Positions 27,343 through 37,184 of a stretch of 64,000 nt of DNA are shown piece by piece; position 1 is the first letter of the stretch, and the number at the start of each line of letters is the position of its first letter. The position numbers and the translations under genes were made by a program. The stretch comes from Phytomonas francai (lineage: Eukaryota; Euglenozoa; Kinetoplastea; Trypanosomatida; Trypanosomatidae), in NCBI GenBank assembly GCA_001766655.1, contig MJCC01000002.1, forward strand, positions 1,426,958 to 1,490,957, read 5' to 3'. A model generated the notes under the pieces. That model was given only the letters and a program-made list of their open reading frames with translations. It searched no databases and had not been told where the DNA came from.

Positions 27343-28808
27343 GGGGGGGAGGGGGATGGCGAGAAAAGGGGTGTCTTTTTTCTTTTGTGTTATGTATATG
27401 TATAGATATAGATATATATATATTGCGTTAATTTTAGATTGCGTTGCGGGGTAAAAAGATTGTATGCCTCATACACTCGGTTAGAGCTTTTTCCCCTTTT
27501 CTTTCTTTGTTGGAGCGAACCCTCTACCACTATCGTACAAAAGAGCGGCGGGTAGGTGGGTGGATTTAGTACCTAAATCATCTCGAAGCGCTGTAAAAAA
27601 TTCTCAGCAAAAATAGTCTTCTAACTTTTGCCTTCAGAATATTCTTTCCTTTGTCAAATATATTCAGGATGCCCACCTGGCAAAGAGGGTATGTATACTA
27701 GCATTCGTCCACATTTTTGTTTTCCTTTTTCGCTTTCTGGTGCTTTTTCCAGTAGCAATGGTGTATATCAGTAGAACTTATTGCTTTCTCTCTTGGATTG
27801 GATATTTTAATGGAGTATTTCCCTCACCTTATGTCAACTGCAACTTACTGAAATGGGTATGAATTTGATGTTTATTCGACCATCCCGTCAGGGGATATTG
27901 TTTAAAGGTCGTAGCAACACCTAGTAATGTGTAGAAACGAGTGGTAAATATTGCTCTGCATTTTCAAACGCATGGGTATTGCAGAACTTTTTTTTATCGT
28001 AATGCCAGTGCTTTTACATGATAACATGGCGATAACCGGGGTGGGTATGGTGGATGGGATAGGGGAATATTTTGATACCATCACCCCTCATACTAGATGG
28101 TATGATTACACCTTTGCAAGCATGGTGGTAGGGTACGCATGAGACTAATTAGGGGAGGGTTGCACAGTCTTTAAGCACTATTGTTATGGTAAAGCTGCGT
28201 GGCCAATCTCATGGTAGATAATAGAGCGCTATCTATCCCTGTACAGGCGTTTAGACTATTATCATTATTCCCATTTCATTTCCATCAGATATATTGCTGA
28301 TGCGCGTCTCGATCCCGATCTTCAGCTTTGCCTCTCTAAGCGAGAGAGTGTAGCTCTTGCATATTGCGTTGTGTATTATCCTCAAAGAAGCCTATTTGCT
28401 TGCTAAGCGGTGATAATACACAATAGCAAGAAGCATAAAGCACGCTTTATTCTATGGATGAAGGAAGAGGTACCTTTTTAATGCAGAATCCCGTTTTCAG
28501 GTTGAAACAACTAAACATGTTATTGTGGATCTCTGCCCCTCCTTTGTTAAACTAGTCAAAAATGATTATCCTCAACCGATTTTTGCATTGCGTAATTATT
28601 CTAACTTTTTAAATCATGATGGTGTAATATCTTCAGCTGATAAAGAAAACGATTCTCCTTTCCCCTTATTTATTACCATTATGATGGGAAGTAACCATCT
28701 ATCCATTCTCCATTTCCAAGCCTCAAGTTTAGGGAGGGGGAGGGAACAGGAGTAAACAAAACAGGTAAGGTCGGATTCTCTCCTCAACATCGCACGGATG
28801 CGACTGGG
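27343..28808. other. Spacer containing a hairpin cluster
   Basis: No gene is seen over 1.47 kb. There is a (GATATA)n-like repeat at 27400-27421, and between 28296 and 28434 a series of inverted repeats described separately. Short open frames at 27951-28142 and 28525-28755 have no coding character. Confidence 0.5.
28332..28434. ncRNA. Candidate structured RNA: two adjacent hairpins
   Basis: CTCTCT (28332-28337) pairs with AGAGAG (28343-28348) around a 5-base loop. Four bases later a second, longer hairpin has a perfect 12-bp stem (TTGTGTATTATC at 28369-28380 with GATAATACACAA at 28412-28423) and, below an internal loop, a basal TCTTGC/GCAAGA helix (28355-28360 with 28426-28431). A weaker GCTGA/TCAGC pair lies just upstream (28296-28300/28322-28326). 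No box motif or family was recognised and the strand is unknown. Imperfect pairing in the internal loop suggests RNA rather than a simple DNA palindrome. Confidence 0.35.
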
Positions 28809-29714
28809 ATGGACCCTGCTAAGCGAATATGCCTGAAAAACCTCCCGGAGGGCTGTACAAAGCGCGAAATTGCGGAACTGGTGCGAAATCGAACGGGTAT
28901 TCAACCGCATAGCATCGATCTCGGTTTAAACGTCGAGAAACGCACCCGAAGCTACGCACATTTCTCCTGTGAGAGTACCAAAAACGTTCTGGAGATCCTC
29001 GCGGGCGGAATCACGATGCGCGATCGCGTTATTCATGCCTACCCCGCGAGGCCTCATTATATCTATAAATACGCGGAAGCGCGGCGGAAACGTAAGCGCA
29101 CAGAGGAGCAAGAAGAGCAGGAGCGAAAGGAATTCTGGGAGTCCTATAAAAAGTCCAGCCTCGCGCGTTTTCCGGAGGATGAACCCGTAATCATCAAACC
29201 ACCCAAGACGTTTTACGCCTCTCGTCAGAAGTACGCGACGATCGCGGCGGAAATAGCTGAGAAGGGGCGGAAAACCTTTCACGACGCCCATCCCTCAAGG
29301 AATGTTGGAGCGTCCGAAATAAACGACTACAAAAATAAGAATACCAATTACCACTACATCAGAAATAATAATCATAATAATATTAGTGAAACCAATAAAG
29401 ATGAAATCGCGCCAATAACAACAACAACACCAGAAGCCATTCATGACTTAAACAAAGGAAGGAATGCAAATGCGCATTCTGGGAGGACGAAGCCACCTTT
29501 TGCACATAGTCATTCTCCTCGTGTAATCCGCAAAATACGAGGAGAATCAAAAGGAGAAGGCACCAATCAAACACTTGCAAACAAAGTAGCAAAGAGTTTG
29601 GATGTGGTGCCTGCAGTGGTCCCTGCACCAACAAAGGAAGAACGAAAACTATCCAGTCTGCAGGCTAGGCTATCATCCTTAGGCGCGAAGATCTATAAAA
29701 AGGAGGAAAAATAA
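28809..29714 (+). CDS. RRM-type RNA-binding protein
   Basis: A 301-residue protein with one RRM at residues 1-80: RNP2-like ICLKNLP at 7-13, RNP1-like RSYAHFSC at 47-54, and a final strand VIHAYPARP. It is followed by a highly charged helix (ARRKRKRTEEQEEQERKEFWESYKK) and an Asn/Thr-rich tail with poly-Asn stretches encoded by AAT/AAC repeats. RNP1 has aromatic Tyr and Phe at the usual RNA-stacking positions, so RNA binding is likely. Role unknown: such proteins often act in mRNA processing or ribosome assembly, where the basic helix would fit. An ATG at 28798 in another frame lies just upstream of the chosen start. Confidence 0.72.
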   Translation: MDPAKRICLKNLPEGCTKREIAELVRNRTGIQPHSIDLGLNVEKRTRSYAHFSCESTKNVLEILAGGITMRDRVIHAYPARPHYIYKYAEARRKRKRTEEQEEQERKEFWESYKKSSLARFPEDEPVIIKPPKTFYASRQKYATIAAEIAEKGRKTFHDAHPSRNVGASEINDYKNKNTNYHYIRNNNHNNISETNKDEIAPITTTTPEAIHDLNKGRNANAHSGRTKPPFAHSHSPRVIRKIRGESKGEGTNQTLANKVAKSLDVVPAVVPAPTKEERKLSSLQARLSSLGAKIYKKEEK

Positions 29715-30897
29715 TGATGCGAAGGTTGCTTAGACATTCCACTTCCAGAAGATGATGATGATGATGAGGGTTGTAGCTGAGATTTTTGGCGAGCAATTGA
29801 TCTTATTGAGATGTGTTGTTGGTTCCTTTTTTCGTCGAAAGAAAAGAGTAAGAGAATGTAATAAACATAATACGAAGACATTCTCAAATGGCATGATCCT
29901 GTTTAAAATAAAAATATAGTTTGAGTGCAGTATGTCGTTAAGGATAAATGTGTTTGCTTGATTTTCTCACTTTTGTTAAGATTTTAAGAAATTTGATTTC
30001 ATATTCTACTTTTATATGTTGCTAGCTTCTGATAGTGGGAAAAGGGATTTTCTTTTTGGTGTAGAGTTAATTCCTTCGATTTTAGTTTCGTTATATTTCA
30101 AGGGAGAAATGTTTTTCCCTTGTTTATTCAGGCTGCCAATTTCTACAAAATAGAGCACTCACATAAATAGCGTTAAAATCGACCGCTAGTCATACGAAAG
30201 GCAACAACTAAAGCCTTTAGCGCCAAATTCAAGAACTCTTACAGTCTCAGGCAACATTATATCATCAATAATAATCAAGCATCTTCATGAAAACATGCTC
30301 GCCAGGGTAATTTGTATCCTGGTTGGTGAGTTTATCTTACCAGAAAGATGACTCTAAGCTCGGCGTAAAAAATTAAGAATTGGATCAAATACCCACAAAA
30401 ATAAATCGAAAATGAGAGAATAAACAAAAGAAACTGAGTTTTGGAAACTGAACATTTTATTGTGCATCCTTTGCAACAGTTTGCCATCAAGGTGACCCCT
30501 TTGCGGATTTCGTTTTCCTCTTCATCTAGTGTGCATCGTATTCCTTGAATATCTGCTGAGTCCTCCCAGGTACCTTAGCATAAGGGAATAAAGGAACCGC
30601 TTGTTTGGAAGTAAAATAAGAGTACGTTTAGCGTTCATAAAAAAATCCAATACTCCCTATGCTATTGGCATGTTACACTTTATTAGCTTGATGAATTAAG
30701 GAACTTTCCTCCTGTGACATCTTGTTAAATGTTTGTACCCATAAATACATAGTTATATAGACAGATAGATAACCATACATATTGAGGCAAGGTTCTCGGT
30801 GTTGTAGCTCCGCCCCCTCCCCTCTCTGTGTAACCGACCCATTGCCCCGTATAGAAGCTTTTTATGCGACAAACACACAATACCTTATAACAATCTC

Positions 30898-30929
<32 letters not shown>

Positions 30930-30985
30930 GAGAGACAGACACAGACACAGACAGGGACAGGGACACACACTCGAAGGAAATAGCC
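29715..30985. other. Spacer with CA microsatellite
   Basis: No gene was found in 1.27 kb. A (GAT)n run lies just after the RRM gene (29752-29765), a small hairpin at 30297-30336, and a (CA)n tract followed by degenerate CAGA repeats at 30899-30970, close to the next ATG. Confidence 0.5.
30899..30970. repeat. (CA)n microsatellite grading into CAGACA repeats
   Basis: About 13 CA units (30899-30925) followed by AGACAGAGA/CAGACA-type units. It lies in the probable 5' leader of the CAF-1 subunit gene. The coding frame of that gene is open through it from a TTG at 30782 but gives only Thr-His and Asp-Arg-Thr repeats, so I take it as untranslated. Confidence 0.8.
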
Positions 30986-33196
30986 ATGCCAGAGCCCCAT
31001 TCCCGTCCCCCGCCCTCGCCGCGTCCTGAGGACGGTGTGGGCCAACCCTCCCCCGAGGGGGGCTCCTCTTTCCAAGGGCCCCCCTCCTCTCCTTTGGGTT
31101 CTCTGCGGGTTCAGACGCTGGAGCTGCTTTGGCACTATCGTGAGGGAGGCGAGGAGTTCGAACATCTCGGCCTGCAGGGCTCCTCGCTCGCGGAGGGCAT
31201 CACCAGCATCGACTCCCACCCCCGCCAAAACTGCCTCCTCACCACCGGCGGGGATCAATGCATCCGACTCTGGCAGCTCGACGACGACGCGCTGGAGAGG
31301 TGGCTTTGCCATAATAGCAATAATCCTAATAGTCCTAATCAGATGGATAGGAAAATGAGCGATATGATGCGCTGCTGTCGACATCTGAGCAAAATGACGT
31401 CGATGTGGATGCCGTTGACGGCGCGGTGGTCGCCGAGCGGGACACTCTTCGCGAGTGGGCACTGTGAGGGAAGAATTTGCCTTTGGTGGGATAGCAAAGC
31501 CAACGCCAATTTTAGTGGGGAGGAGGAAGATGATGGGCATCATTCTAACACACATCCGGTTCCTTCCACAGCGGGCTTGACGGCCGTGGATAACGAGGAA
31601 AGTGGGGAGTTTCGCGAGGAATGGAAAGATTATCGTCATTTAGTGGGACATGTGGGCGACGTCTACGACCTGGTCTTTTCGCCCGACGGGCGGTATATTT
31701 TCAGCGGCGCGAGCGATGGCAGCATTGCGATTCATGACATCGAGTCCGGGGGGTCCGCCGCAGTGGGGTTTTGGCCAAATCAACATGGGAAGTTCTGCTG
31801 TGGGGTGGCGTGGGATCCGTGGGGGGCCATCCTACACAGCTTCGGTGCCTCGCCGGGTTTGTGGTGCTATAGGAACGTCCCCGCCCAGCGGCCCGGGGGG
31901 CGGATGCATTTGGTCTCCCAGCGGCGATGCCAGGGCGATTTCCTCGGTGAGCCCGACGCTCTCGCGTTTCGGCGAATCGGGTGGTCGCCGGATGGGCTTT
32001 TTCTGGCGGTGCCGTTTGGCAAAGTCGCGCAGGGCTCCCCTGACTCCACGGCGAATCGCCTAGAGATGGAGTCGAAGATGTTTTCCGACGCCATTGAAGC
32101 CAAGCTCACTGCGGGGGTCAAAAGGCAAGGAGAAAAGGTGGTCCATGATGCCGAGGAAGCGATTTATGCAAACGAAGAGGTTCCTCAAGTGGAAGAGGTA
32201 GTGATGGAGTCTGAGGAAGACAACTGCAACGAATCATCCGCCGTGAACTCCCCTCATGCTACGCTCGAGGCGAAGAAGCAACCAACCAAGAGCAGCAAGA
32301 ATAAATCTTGCTGGGTGAATCATTCTGCCAAAGGCGATAACGACGAAAGGGATATGGTGCATTGTGTGAATATTTACCTACGAAACGCACCTGAAAAGCT
32401 CGCTGCGCGTTTGGTGATTCGAGGTTACAATGAATTACGCGGGGTGCTGTGGGCACCGTATTTTCTTGAGCCCTTGCCTCCAAAGGAACCCTCTCTGCTC
32501 GTGCTTGAAAACCCCCTGAGGACAGCCGAGGCAGAGACTAGTAAGTTGTCTCTCAACGGTAGGTTACTAAATGGGGAGCCTTTTTACGAAAATCCGTTCA
32601 AAGCTTCGGATTCAAAAGCTGTAAATTCTACTGTTGAGACCAACAGCACCACGCAAGGGGGGGGTTTCACAACGTTCAATAATAATAATAACAACAACGA
32701 TACCCCTTACGGGGGGTGGGGACCAAGTGATTATCGCATGGCGTTAGCCGTATGGACGTGTGATTCAGTATTGGTTTACACTAGCGATAGCTGCGTTCGA
32801 CACAGCGATTTCACAGACCTTCACGCGCGCAATATTACGGATGTTTGCTGGGGTAAAAACGCGCGATTTCTCCTCACTGCATCGCTTGACGGATATGTTT
32901 CCGTGATCCGCTTTGGCAGCTCTTTGACCCCGGCACATCGTCTGCCGATTTTTTCAAATCGACCGGTAACGATTTTGCTGACAAAGATGTTAAGGAAAAT
33001 AAGGAAAAGTTCGGAAACAGAGAGGCAGCGAGGCCGTAAGGCGGAAGGAGGGGGGGAGTACAGGCATGGCTGCGATCAGGACAATACGATCGTTGCGGCG
33101 GTTCGGAAAAAGAAAAAAACAGAAGCAGCGGATCCCTTACCCACACATCCTTCGAAATCGATGAATACGGATACCACTTCAGATCAACCTTTGTGA
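30986..33196 (+). CDS. CAF1B: CAF-1 p60-like WD40 histone chaperone subunit
   Basis: A 736-residue WD40 protein starting at the first good ATG (MPEPHSRPP). WD repeats are recognisable at HPRQNCLLTTGGDQCIRLWQL, ARWSPSGTLFASGHCEGRICLWW, HVGDVYDLVFSPDGRYIFSGASDGSIAIHDI, GVAWDPWGAIL, FRRIGWSPDGLFLAVPFG and, after a long acidic/Ser-rich insert, ARFLLTASLDGYVSVIRFG. The pattern GHVGDVYDL, then VAWDPWG, then FRRIGWSPDG is specific for the chromatin assembly factor 1 middle subunit (CHAF1B/Cac2) rather than for HIRA. CAF-1 deposits H3-H4 behind the replication fork in the nucleus. An Asn run and an acidic insert (about residues 350-450) are lineage additions. The C-terminal tail is basic and disordered. 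Confidence 0.75.
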   Translation: MPEPHSRPPPSPRPEDGVGQPSPEGGSSFQGPPSSPLGSLRVQTLELLWHYREGGEEFEHLGLQGSSLAEGITSIDSHPRQNCLLTTGGDQCIRLWQLDDDALERWLCHNSNNPNSPNQMDRKMSDMMRCCRHLSKMTSMWMPLTARWSPSGTLFASGHCEGRICLWWDSKANANFSGEEEDDGHHSNTHPVPSTAGLTAVDNEESGEFREEWKDYRHLVGHVGDVYDLVFSPDGRYIFSGASDGSIAIHDIESGGSAAVGFWPNQHGKFCCGVAWDPWGAILHSFGASPGLWCYRNVPAQRPGGRMHLVSQRRCQGDFLGEPDALAFRRIGWSPDGLFLAVPFGKVAQGSPDSTANRLEMESKMFSDAIEAKLTAGVKRQGEKVVHDAEEAIYANEEVPQVEEVVMESEEDNCNESSAVNSPHATLEAKKQPTKSSKNKSCWVNHSAKGDNDERDMVHCVNIYLRNAPEKLAARLVIRGYNELRGVLWAPYFLEPLPPKEPSLLVLENPLRTAEAETSKLSLNGRLLNGEPFYENPFKASDSKAVNSTVETNSTTQGGGFTTFNNNNNNNDTPYGGWGPSDYRMALAVWTCDSVLVYTSDSCVRHSDFTDLHARNITDVCWGKNARFLLTASLDGYVSVIRFGSSLTPAHRLPIFSNRPVTILLTKMLRKIRKSSETERQRGRKAEGGGEYRHGCDQDNTIVAAVRKKKKTEAADPLPTHPSKSMNTDTTSDQPL

Positions 33197-33710
33197 GGCC
33201 GAATAGGCTGGGGGAGCCTGACGTGATGCTAAGCGTTGAGGCGAAGACTGTAGTGGCTTTCTCTTGGTCTATTGTTATCATGAGTCAAAGCGTTTCTACA
33301 GTTTTCTTTACTTTATGCTATTATTAATGTGCCTGTTTATGCTAGCAAATGGAAGGTGAACTCATTGCCTATTTTTGAATGCGTACTTTGCCCTATGAGG
33401 TGACAATCAGTATGCTCCTCAAATTTCATACCACCAATACAAAGAGCAGTTGAGGGAGGGAAGTGCTTCATCAGGATACTAAGCTGAAACAAAATCCCCT
33501 TCCCCTCAAGCTTTATTGCTTAAATAAGCAATAAATGCTCATAATTTCAGCTTCTGGTTTCAAAGAAGTTTGCTTTTCTCAACCTCATTTTCTGGTATTT
33601 TTACACAATATTTTTTTTGCGGAAGGAATCAATATATCTACGAGGAAAATATTTATAAAAAAGAAAATAATCCGTAAATAAAAAAAAGAGTCTGTGCGTT
33701 TACCCAACAC
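33197..33710. other. Spacer with perfect palindrome
   Basis: Non-coding 514 bases. It includes the palindrome at 33512-33535 and A/T runs just upstream of the next ATG. Nothing else was seen. Confidence 0.5.
33512..33535. repeat. Perfect 24-base inverted repeat
   Basis: TTTATTGCTTA (33512-33522) and TAAGCAATAAA (33525-33535) are exact reverse complements separated by AA. It lies about 320 bases after the CAF-1 subunit stop, so it could be a 3' UTR hairpin or a DNA palindrome. Confidence 0.8.
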
Positions 33711-36548
33711 ATGAATTTTTCCTCCATTGAGCAGAGGGCCCCTATCGATTTAACCACTCCTCCTCTTATGCGAGGGGGGGGGCATACTCGCGTGGAGGAG
33801 GCTCGAAGTGCGCGCGTTTCTGTCCGCCCCTTTGGCGACCCTACCGATGAGGTGCGAACCACCCTCGCCCAGCTCACCGCGCGCGCTCAGAAGCTCGTCT
33901 CCGAGGAGACGGATTCACATGTCGTCCGAAGCGGGCGCCGGCTTTGCGAGCTCGCGAAAAAGCAGGCCGAGGATTCGCGAAAGCTCGCGAAACGTGCAAC
34001 TGCGGGGGATATCTTCGGTGGCTCACAAGGCTCCGTGGAGCTTTTTATGTCGAGATACCTAAACCTAGATATTCGAGAGCAGCAGCGGCTTCTATACCGG
34101 CTTCAGGCCGCGCAGAATCAAATGGCACGTGACATTGGAAGTGGCACTACCACCACCGCCACCGGCCGTGAACCTCTCTCAACCACGGTAAATATGATTA
34201 AAAATACTAATAATAGTGGTAACGCTTCGTCTGCTGTGTATGGCGATAGCGGGGGGGTAATGACGAGAAATGATGTGGATCTCTTTCTGGAGGGGCTGCA
34301 GAGTCGGATCCTCACGCAAATACAGCTCGCATCACATCAAAAAGTGAGAGAGCAGGTTTTAAAGCAGGAAAATGCGCTTTTCAAGGCAGCGTGGAGGACT
34401 TATTATTTAAGCCTTGCGGATGAGGCGGAGGTGCTCGCGATGCGCGGTGGAGACGCCGCCAATTCATCGTTGATGGTGAAAGGCAAAAGCGCGCCGGAGC
34501 TTACCGCGATTGGCAGCTCCTCTGGCGCGCTTTCGCAGCTTCTTGGCAGCCAATCCCTTACCGCGGAAGCGATTCAACGAAAGATTTCTGCCTTCGCGAA
34601 CATCGTCGAGCGCTTTTCGCCCACACAGTGGATGATGCGTTTCTCCGCCTACGTGCAGGATGAGGGCACTTACGGAAGAAACGACGCGCTTTCATTGCTT
34701 TATATCACTGTGGAGAGGATTTTCGAACCCCTTCAGCGGCATGGCTTGGAGTCTGCGGATCTCCTCGCTTGCGTTGCCGCCAGCCAACAGGTAATGGAGG
34801 AAAAGGCTCTATCGCGTTTTTTCAGCAGTGCCATGCGAATTGATCCCTCTCGCACGGAGGAGTTATCGAATATGTTTGCCCCTCGTGTGCTGGAGATGAT
34901 TTCCCGTCAAAGCAGTGCGAGCGATTTGTGGGGGCATGTCTTTGATGCTATGCGAATAGGGCGTTATGACGTCGCCGTCGAGGCGAGCCGCCGGGTTGGC
35001 AATAAATGCCTGGAAAGCGCGCTCAGCAGGCTCGCGGAAGCGACATCCGTGGAGAGGCATCGCCTTCCACCACTTTTGGATCTTCGTGAGCTTTATGCGG
35101 AGCCTCAGACGGCGGAGAATGTGCATCGTCGGGCAGTTTTATTTTTACTTCTCAACGGCTCCACAGGGGAAAGCCACGAGGCAACACAGCGGGTGCTCCT
35201 GCAGCTCTGCAGCAAGGTCGCACAGTCGTTAGAGGATGTGCTTTGGATGCGGTTTTTCTCAATCCGGGAATTGCAATCCTCAGCGAAGGTTCCACCTGTT
35301 CAGACGCTCTCCTTTACGCAAAAAATCATTCTCGATGATTTGCTTGATTTGATTTCGATGACGCGTGGGGACACGGTGCGGGTGGCATCCTTTTTACTCC
35401 ACGCGCTTCTCCCCGCCTCTGGACTCCGGCTCCTTCTTGAGAGCGAGCCTACAATGTACGTGGATGGCTTTCACCTCGCGTTATGTCTTAATAGGTGGGA
35501 TATGTTATCTTCTCCTTGCTCGCAGGAGGTACCGCTGGATTTGGGGAAGCACACCCAGCGCTACTGTTCGCTCGTACTTTTAGATGTCAGTCGTCAGCAA
35601 ATGCTGCTGCCTGAGCAGGACCCCTTGCCAGGCGTTGCCATCTTCAGCTATTTCCACAAAGCCGGCTTCGACGAGGCGTTTACCGAGTTCTGTACAAAAG
35701 ATTCGATCGCGGCCCAGTTGTTTGGGCATTTTAATGCGTTCGACGGACAGGGCGGGCTGCTGCTTGGGGCGAACCCCTCGCCGCCATCTGAGGAGCTCCT
35801 GCAGGCGATGTCGCAGATCGCGGAGCTCGCCGCTCTTCGCCATAACACCCCCTTGGCGATTCACCTGCTGCTCGTTCAGGCGAACAGCGCGATGACGCGC
35901 GGTGGGAGCCGTGCAATCGTCGGCCGCGCGCTCCGGCGCGCCCTTCAGCTCGCCTGCCCCGCCATCGCGCAGGCCCTCCACCTCCCCCCGCGCGAGCCCC
36001 ACGTCGCCGCGCTCCTCGCGCAGTCCGCCCAGCTCCAGGCCCTCCGCCGCTGCGCCGACCTCGAGGCCCCGGACGACCCTGAGCCCGCGGCCGACCGCCA
36101 CACCTTCGACCTGCTCTGCGCCATGGCGGCCTGCTACCAGGCTGAGGCCGCCGGCGCCCTCGAGGACGTCCTGCGGCTCTTCTTCGCGCTGCCCTTCGCG
36201 CCGGGGCCCGGCCGCGAGGACACGGCCCCGGCACTCGCCGGCGCCCCCGCGGACGTCCTCACCGCCGCCGCCGCCCTCCTCCCGCTCGTCTTCCGCGCTG
36301 CCGGCGCGCTGCTCCGCGCGGCGGACACCGGCGGGCGCGTGTCTGTCAAAAGAGAGGTTAGCGCATGCGTACTGTCGCCCGCGGAGCTGCCCGTCGCCGG
36401 CCCGCAGCGGGCTTCACAGATCGTGCAGGCGATGCGGCCTGTGGTGGCGTGGGTGCGGCGCTGCGGGGGGCACTCCTCGAACGGCGCGATGCTCTACGGA
36501 GCGTGCGCAAAGGAGGTGATGGATTTTGAGCAACGATACCTGGTGTAG
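33711..36548 (+). CDS. Nup93/Nic96-like nucleoporin
   Basis: A 945-residue, almost wholly helical protein. The N-terminal 150 residues form charged coiled-coil-like helices (TARAQKLVSEET...RRLCELAKKQAEDSRKLAKRA) followed by FMSRYLNLDIREQQRLLYRLQ. The rest is an alpha-solenoid of helix pairs, including NRWDMLSS, YCSLVLLDVSRQQMLLPEQDP and a C-terminal NGAMLYGACAKEVMDFEQRYL. This layout and length fit the Nic96/Nup93 inner-ring nucleoporin, which anchors the inner ring of the nuclear pore. Sequence identity to the family is low to my eye, so another solenoid scaffold remains possible. Codons from about 35.9 to 36.34 kb are extremely GC-rich and Ala-rich, unlike the first two thirds. Confidence 0.5.
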   Translation: MNFSSIEQRAPIDLTTPPLMRGGGHTRVEEARSARVSVRPFGDPTDEVRTTLAQLTARAQKLVSEETDSHVVRSGRRLCELAKKQAEDSRKLAKRATAGDIFGGSQGSVELFMSRYLNLDIREQQRLLYRLQAAQNQMARDIGSGTTTTATGREPLSTTVNMIKNTNNSGNASSAVYGDSGGVMTRNDVDLFLEGLQSRILTQIQLASHQKVREQVLKQENALFKAAWRTYYLSLADEAEVLAMRGGDAANSSLMVKGKSAPELTAIGSSSGALSQLLGSQSLTAEAIQRKISAFANIVERFSPTQWMMRFSAYVQDEGTYGRNDALSLLYITVERIFEPLQRHGLESADLLACVAASQQVMEEKALSRFFSSAMRIDPSRTEELSNMFAPRVLEMISRQSSASDLWGHVFDAMRIGRYDVAVEASRRVGNKCLESALSRLAEATSVERHRLPPLLDLRELYAEPQTAENVHRRAVLFLLLNGSTGESHEATQRVLLQLCSKVAQSLEDVLWMRFFSIRELQSSAKVPPVQTLSFTQKIILDDLLDLISMTRGDTVRVASFLLHALLPASGLRLLLESEPTMYVDGFHLALCLNRWDMLSSPCSQEVPLDLGKHTQRYCSLVLLDVSRQQMLLPEQDPLPGVAIFSYFHKAGFDEAFTEFCTKDSIAAQLFGHFNAFDGQGGLLLGANPSPPSEELLQAMSQIAELAALRHNTPLAIHLLLVQANSAMTRGGSRAIVGRALRRALQLACPAIAQALHLPPREPHVAALLAQSAQLQALRRCADLEAPDDPEPAADRHTFDLLCAMAACYQAEAAGALEDVLRLFFALPFAPGPGREDTAPALAGAPADVLTAAAALLPLVFRAAGALLRAADTGGRVSVKREVSACVLSPAELPVAGPQRASQIVQAMRPVVAWVRRCGGHSSNGAMLYGACAKEVMDFEQRYLV

Positions 36549-37184
36549 TTTGTTCGCTTGGGGGTGGGGGGTATCGAGAGGGGGAAGGGAGGGAGTCCTC
36601 TTTCCCATCCTAAAAAAAGGTAAAAAAAAAGGTAAGGTAACGCGTAAAAAGAAGCCCTTTTAGCTTCTGAGAAGGTGTTGTCATGTCGATGAGGAGGGGA
36701 GGAGGCCCTGGGTGGAAAGTGATGAAGGTATTAGGTAATTAACAAACTACAAATCTCATGTAAGAACTTTAGAGGCGCACCATATATATATATATATATG
36801 TTGTTGTTGATCATTGTTGTTCACTCCTACCCCACCCCTCTCAAGCCCTCTAAGAGTGTGGCTTTGTAAATGGTGATTTCTTTGACCTTTGGATGCAATG
36901 CAAAATAGAGAATTATAACTGAAACAGTAAAGTTTTCCCTGGTTCTACCATTTCATACCGACTATGCGATCCTTTTACTTACAAAGTAGGAAGGGATTTC
37001 ACATGCTCCCGTACAGACTTGCGTGTATGCATCTTTTCATACATTTTCATTTGGTTATTCCCCCTCCCCCCTAATATCTTCTATTTTTCCCTTCGAGGGG
37101 ATTAGTGATAAGCAGGGCAATAGAGACGAGCGTCAAACAATGATTACAAACGAAAAGATAGAAAAACGCGAATAGGGAAAAAAA
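36549..37184. other. Spacer with TA microsatellite
   Basis: Non-coding 636 bases with a (TA)n tract at 36783-36799, a TTG triplet repeat after it, and pyrimidine-rich runs at about 37058-37096 that could serve splicing of the next gene. Confidence 0.5.

Noticed and set aside
30340..30580. Minus-strand open stretch reading DSADIQGIRCTLDEEENEIRKGVTLMANCCKG in pieces
   Set aside because: It looks mildly coding but is bounded by stops, lacks a proper start, becomes low-complexity hydrophobic downstream, and is on the opposite strand to the unit.
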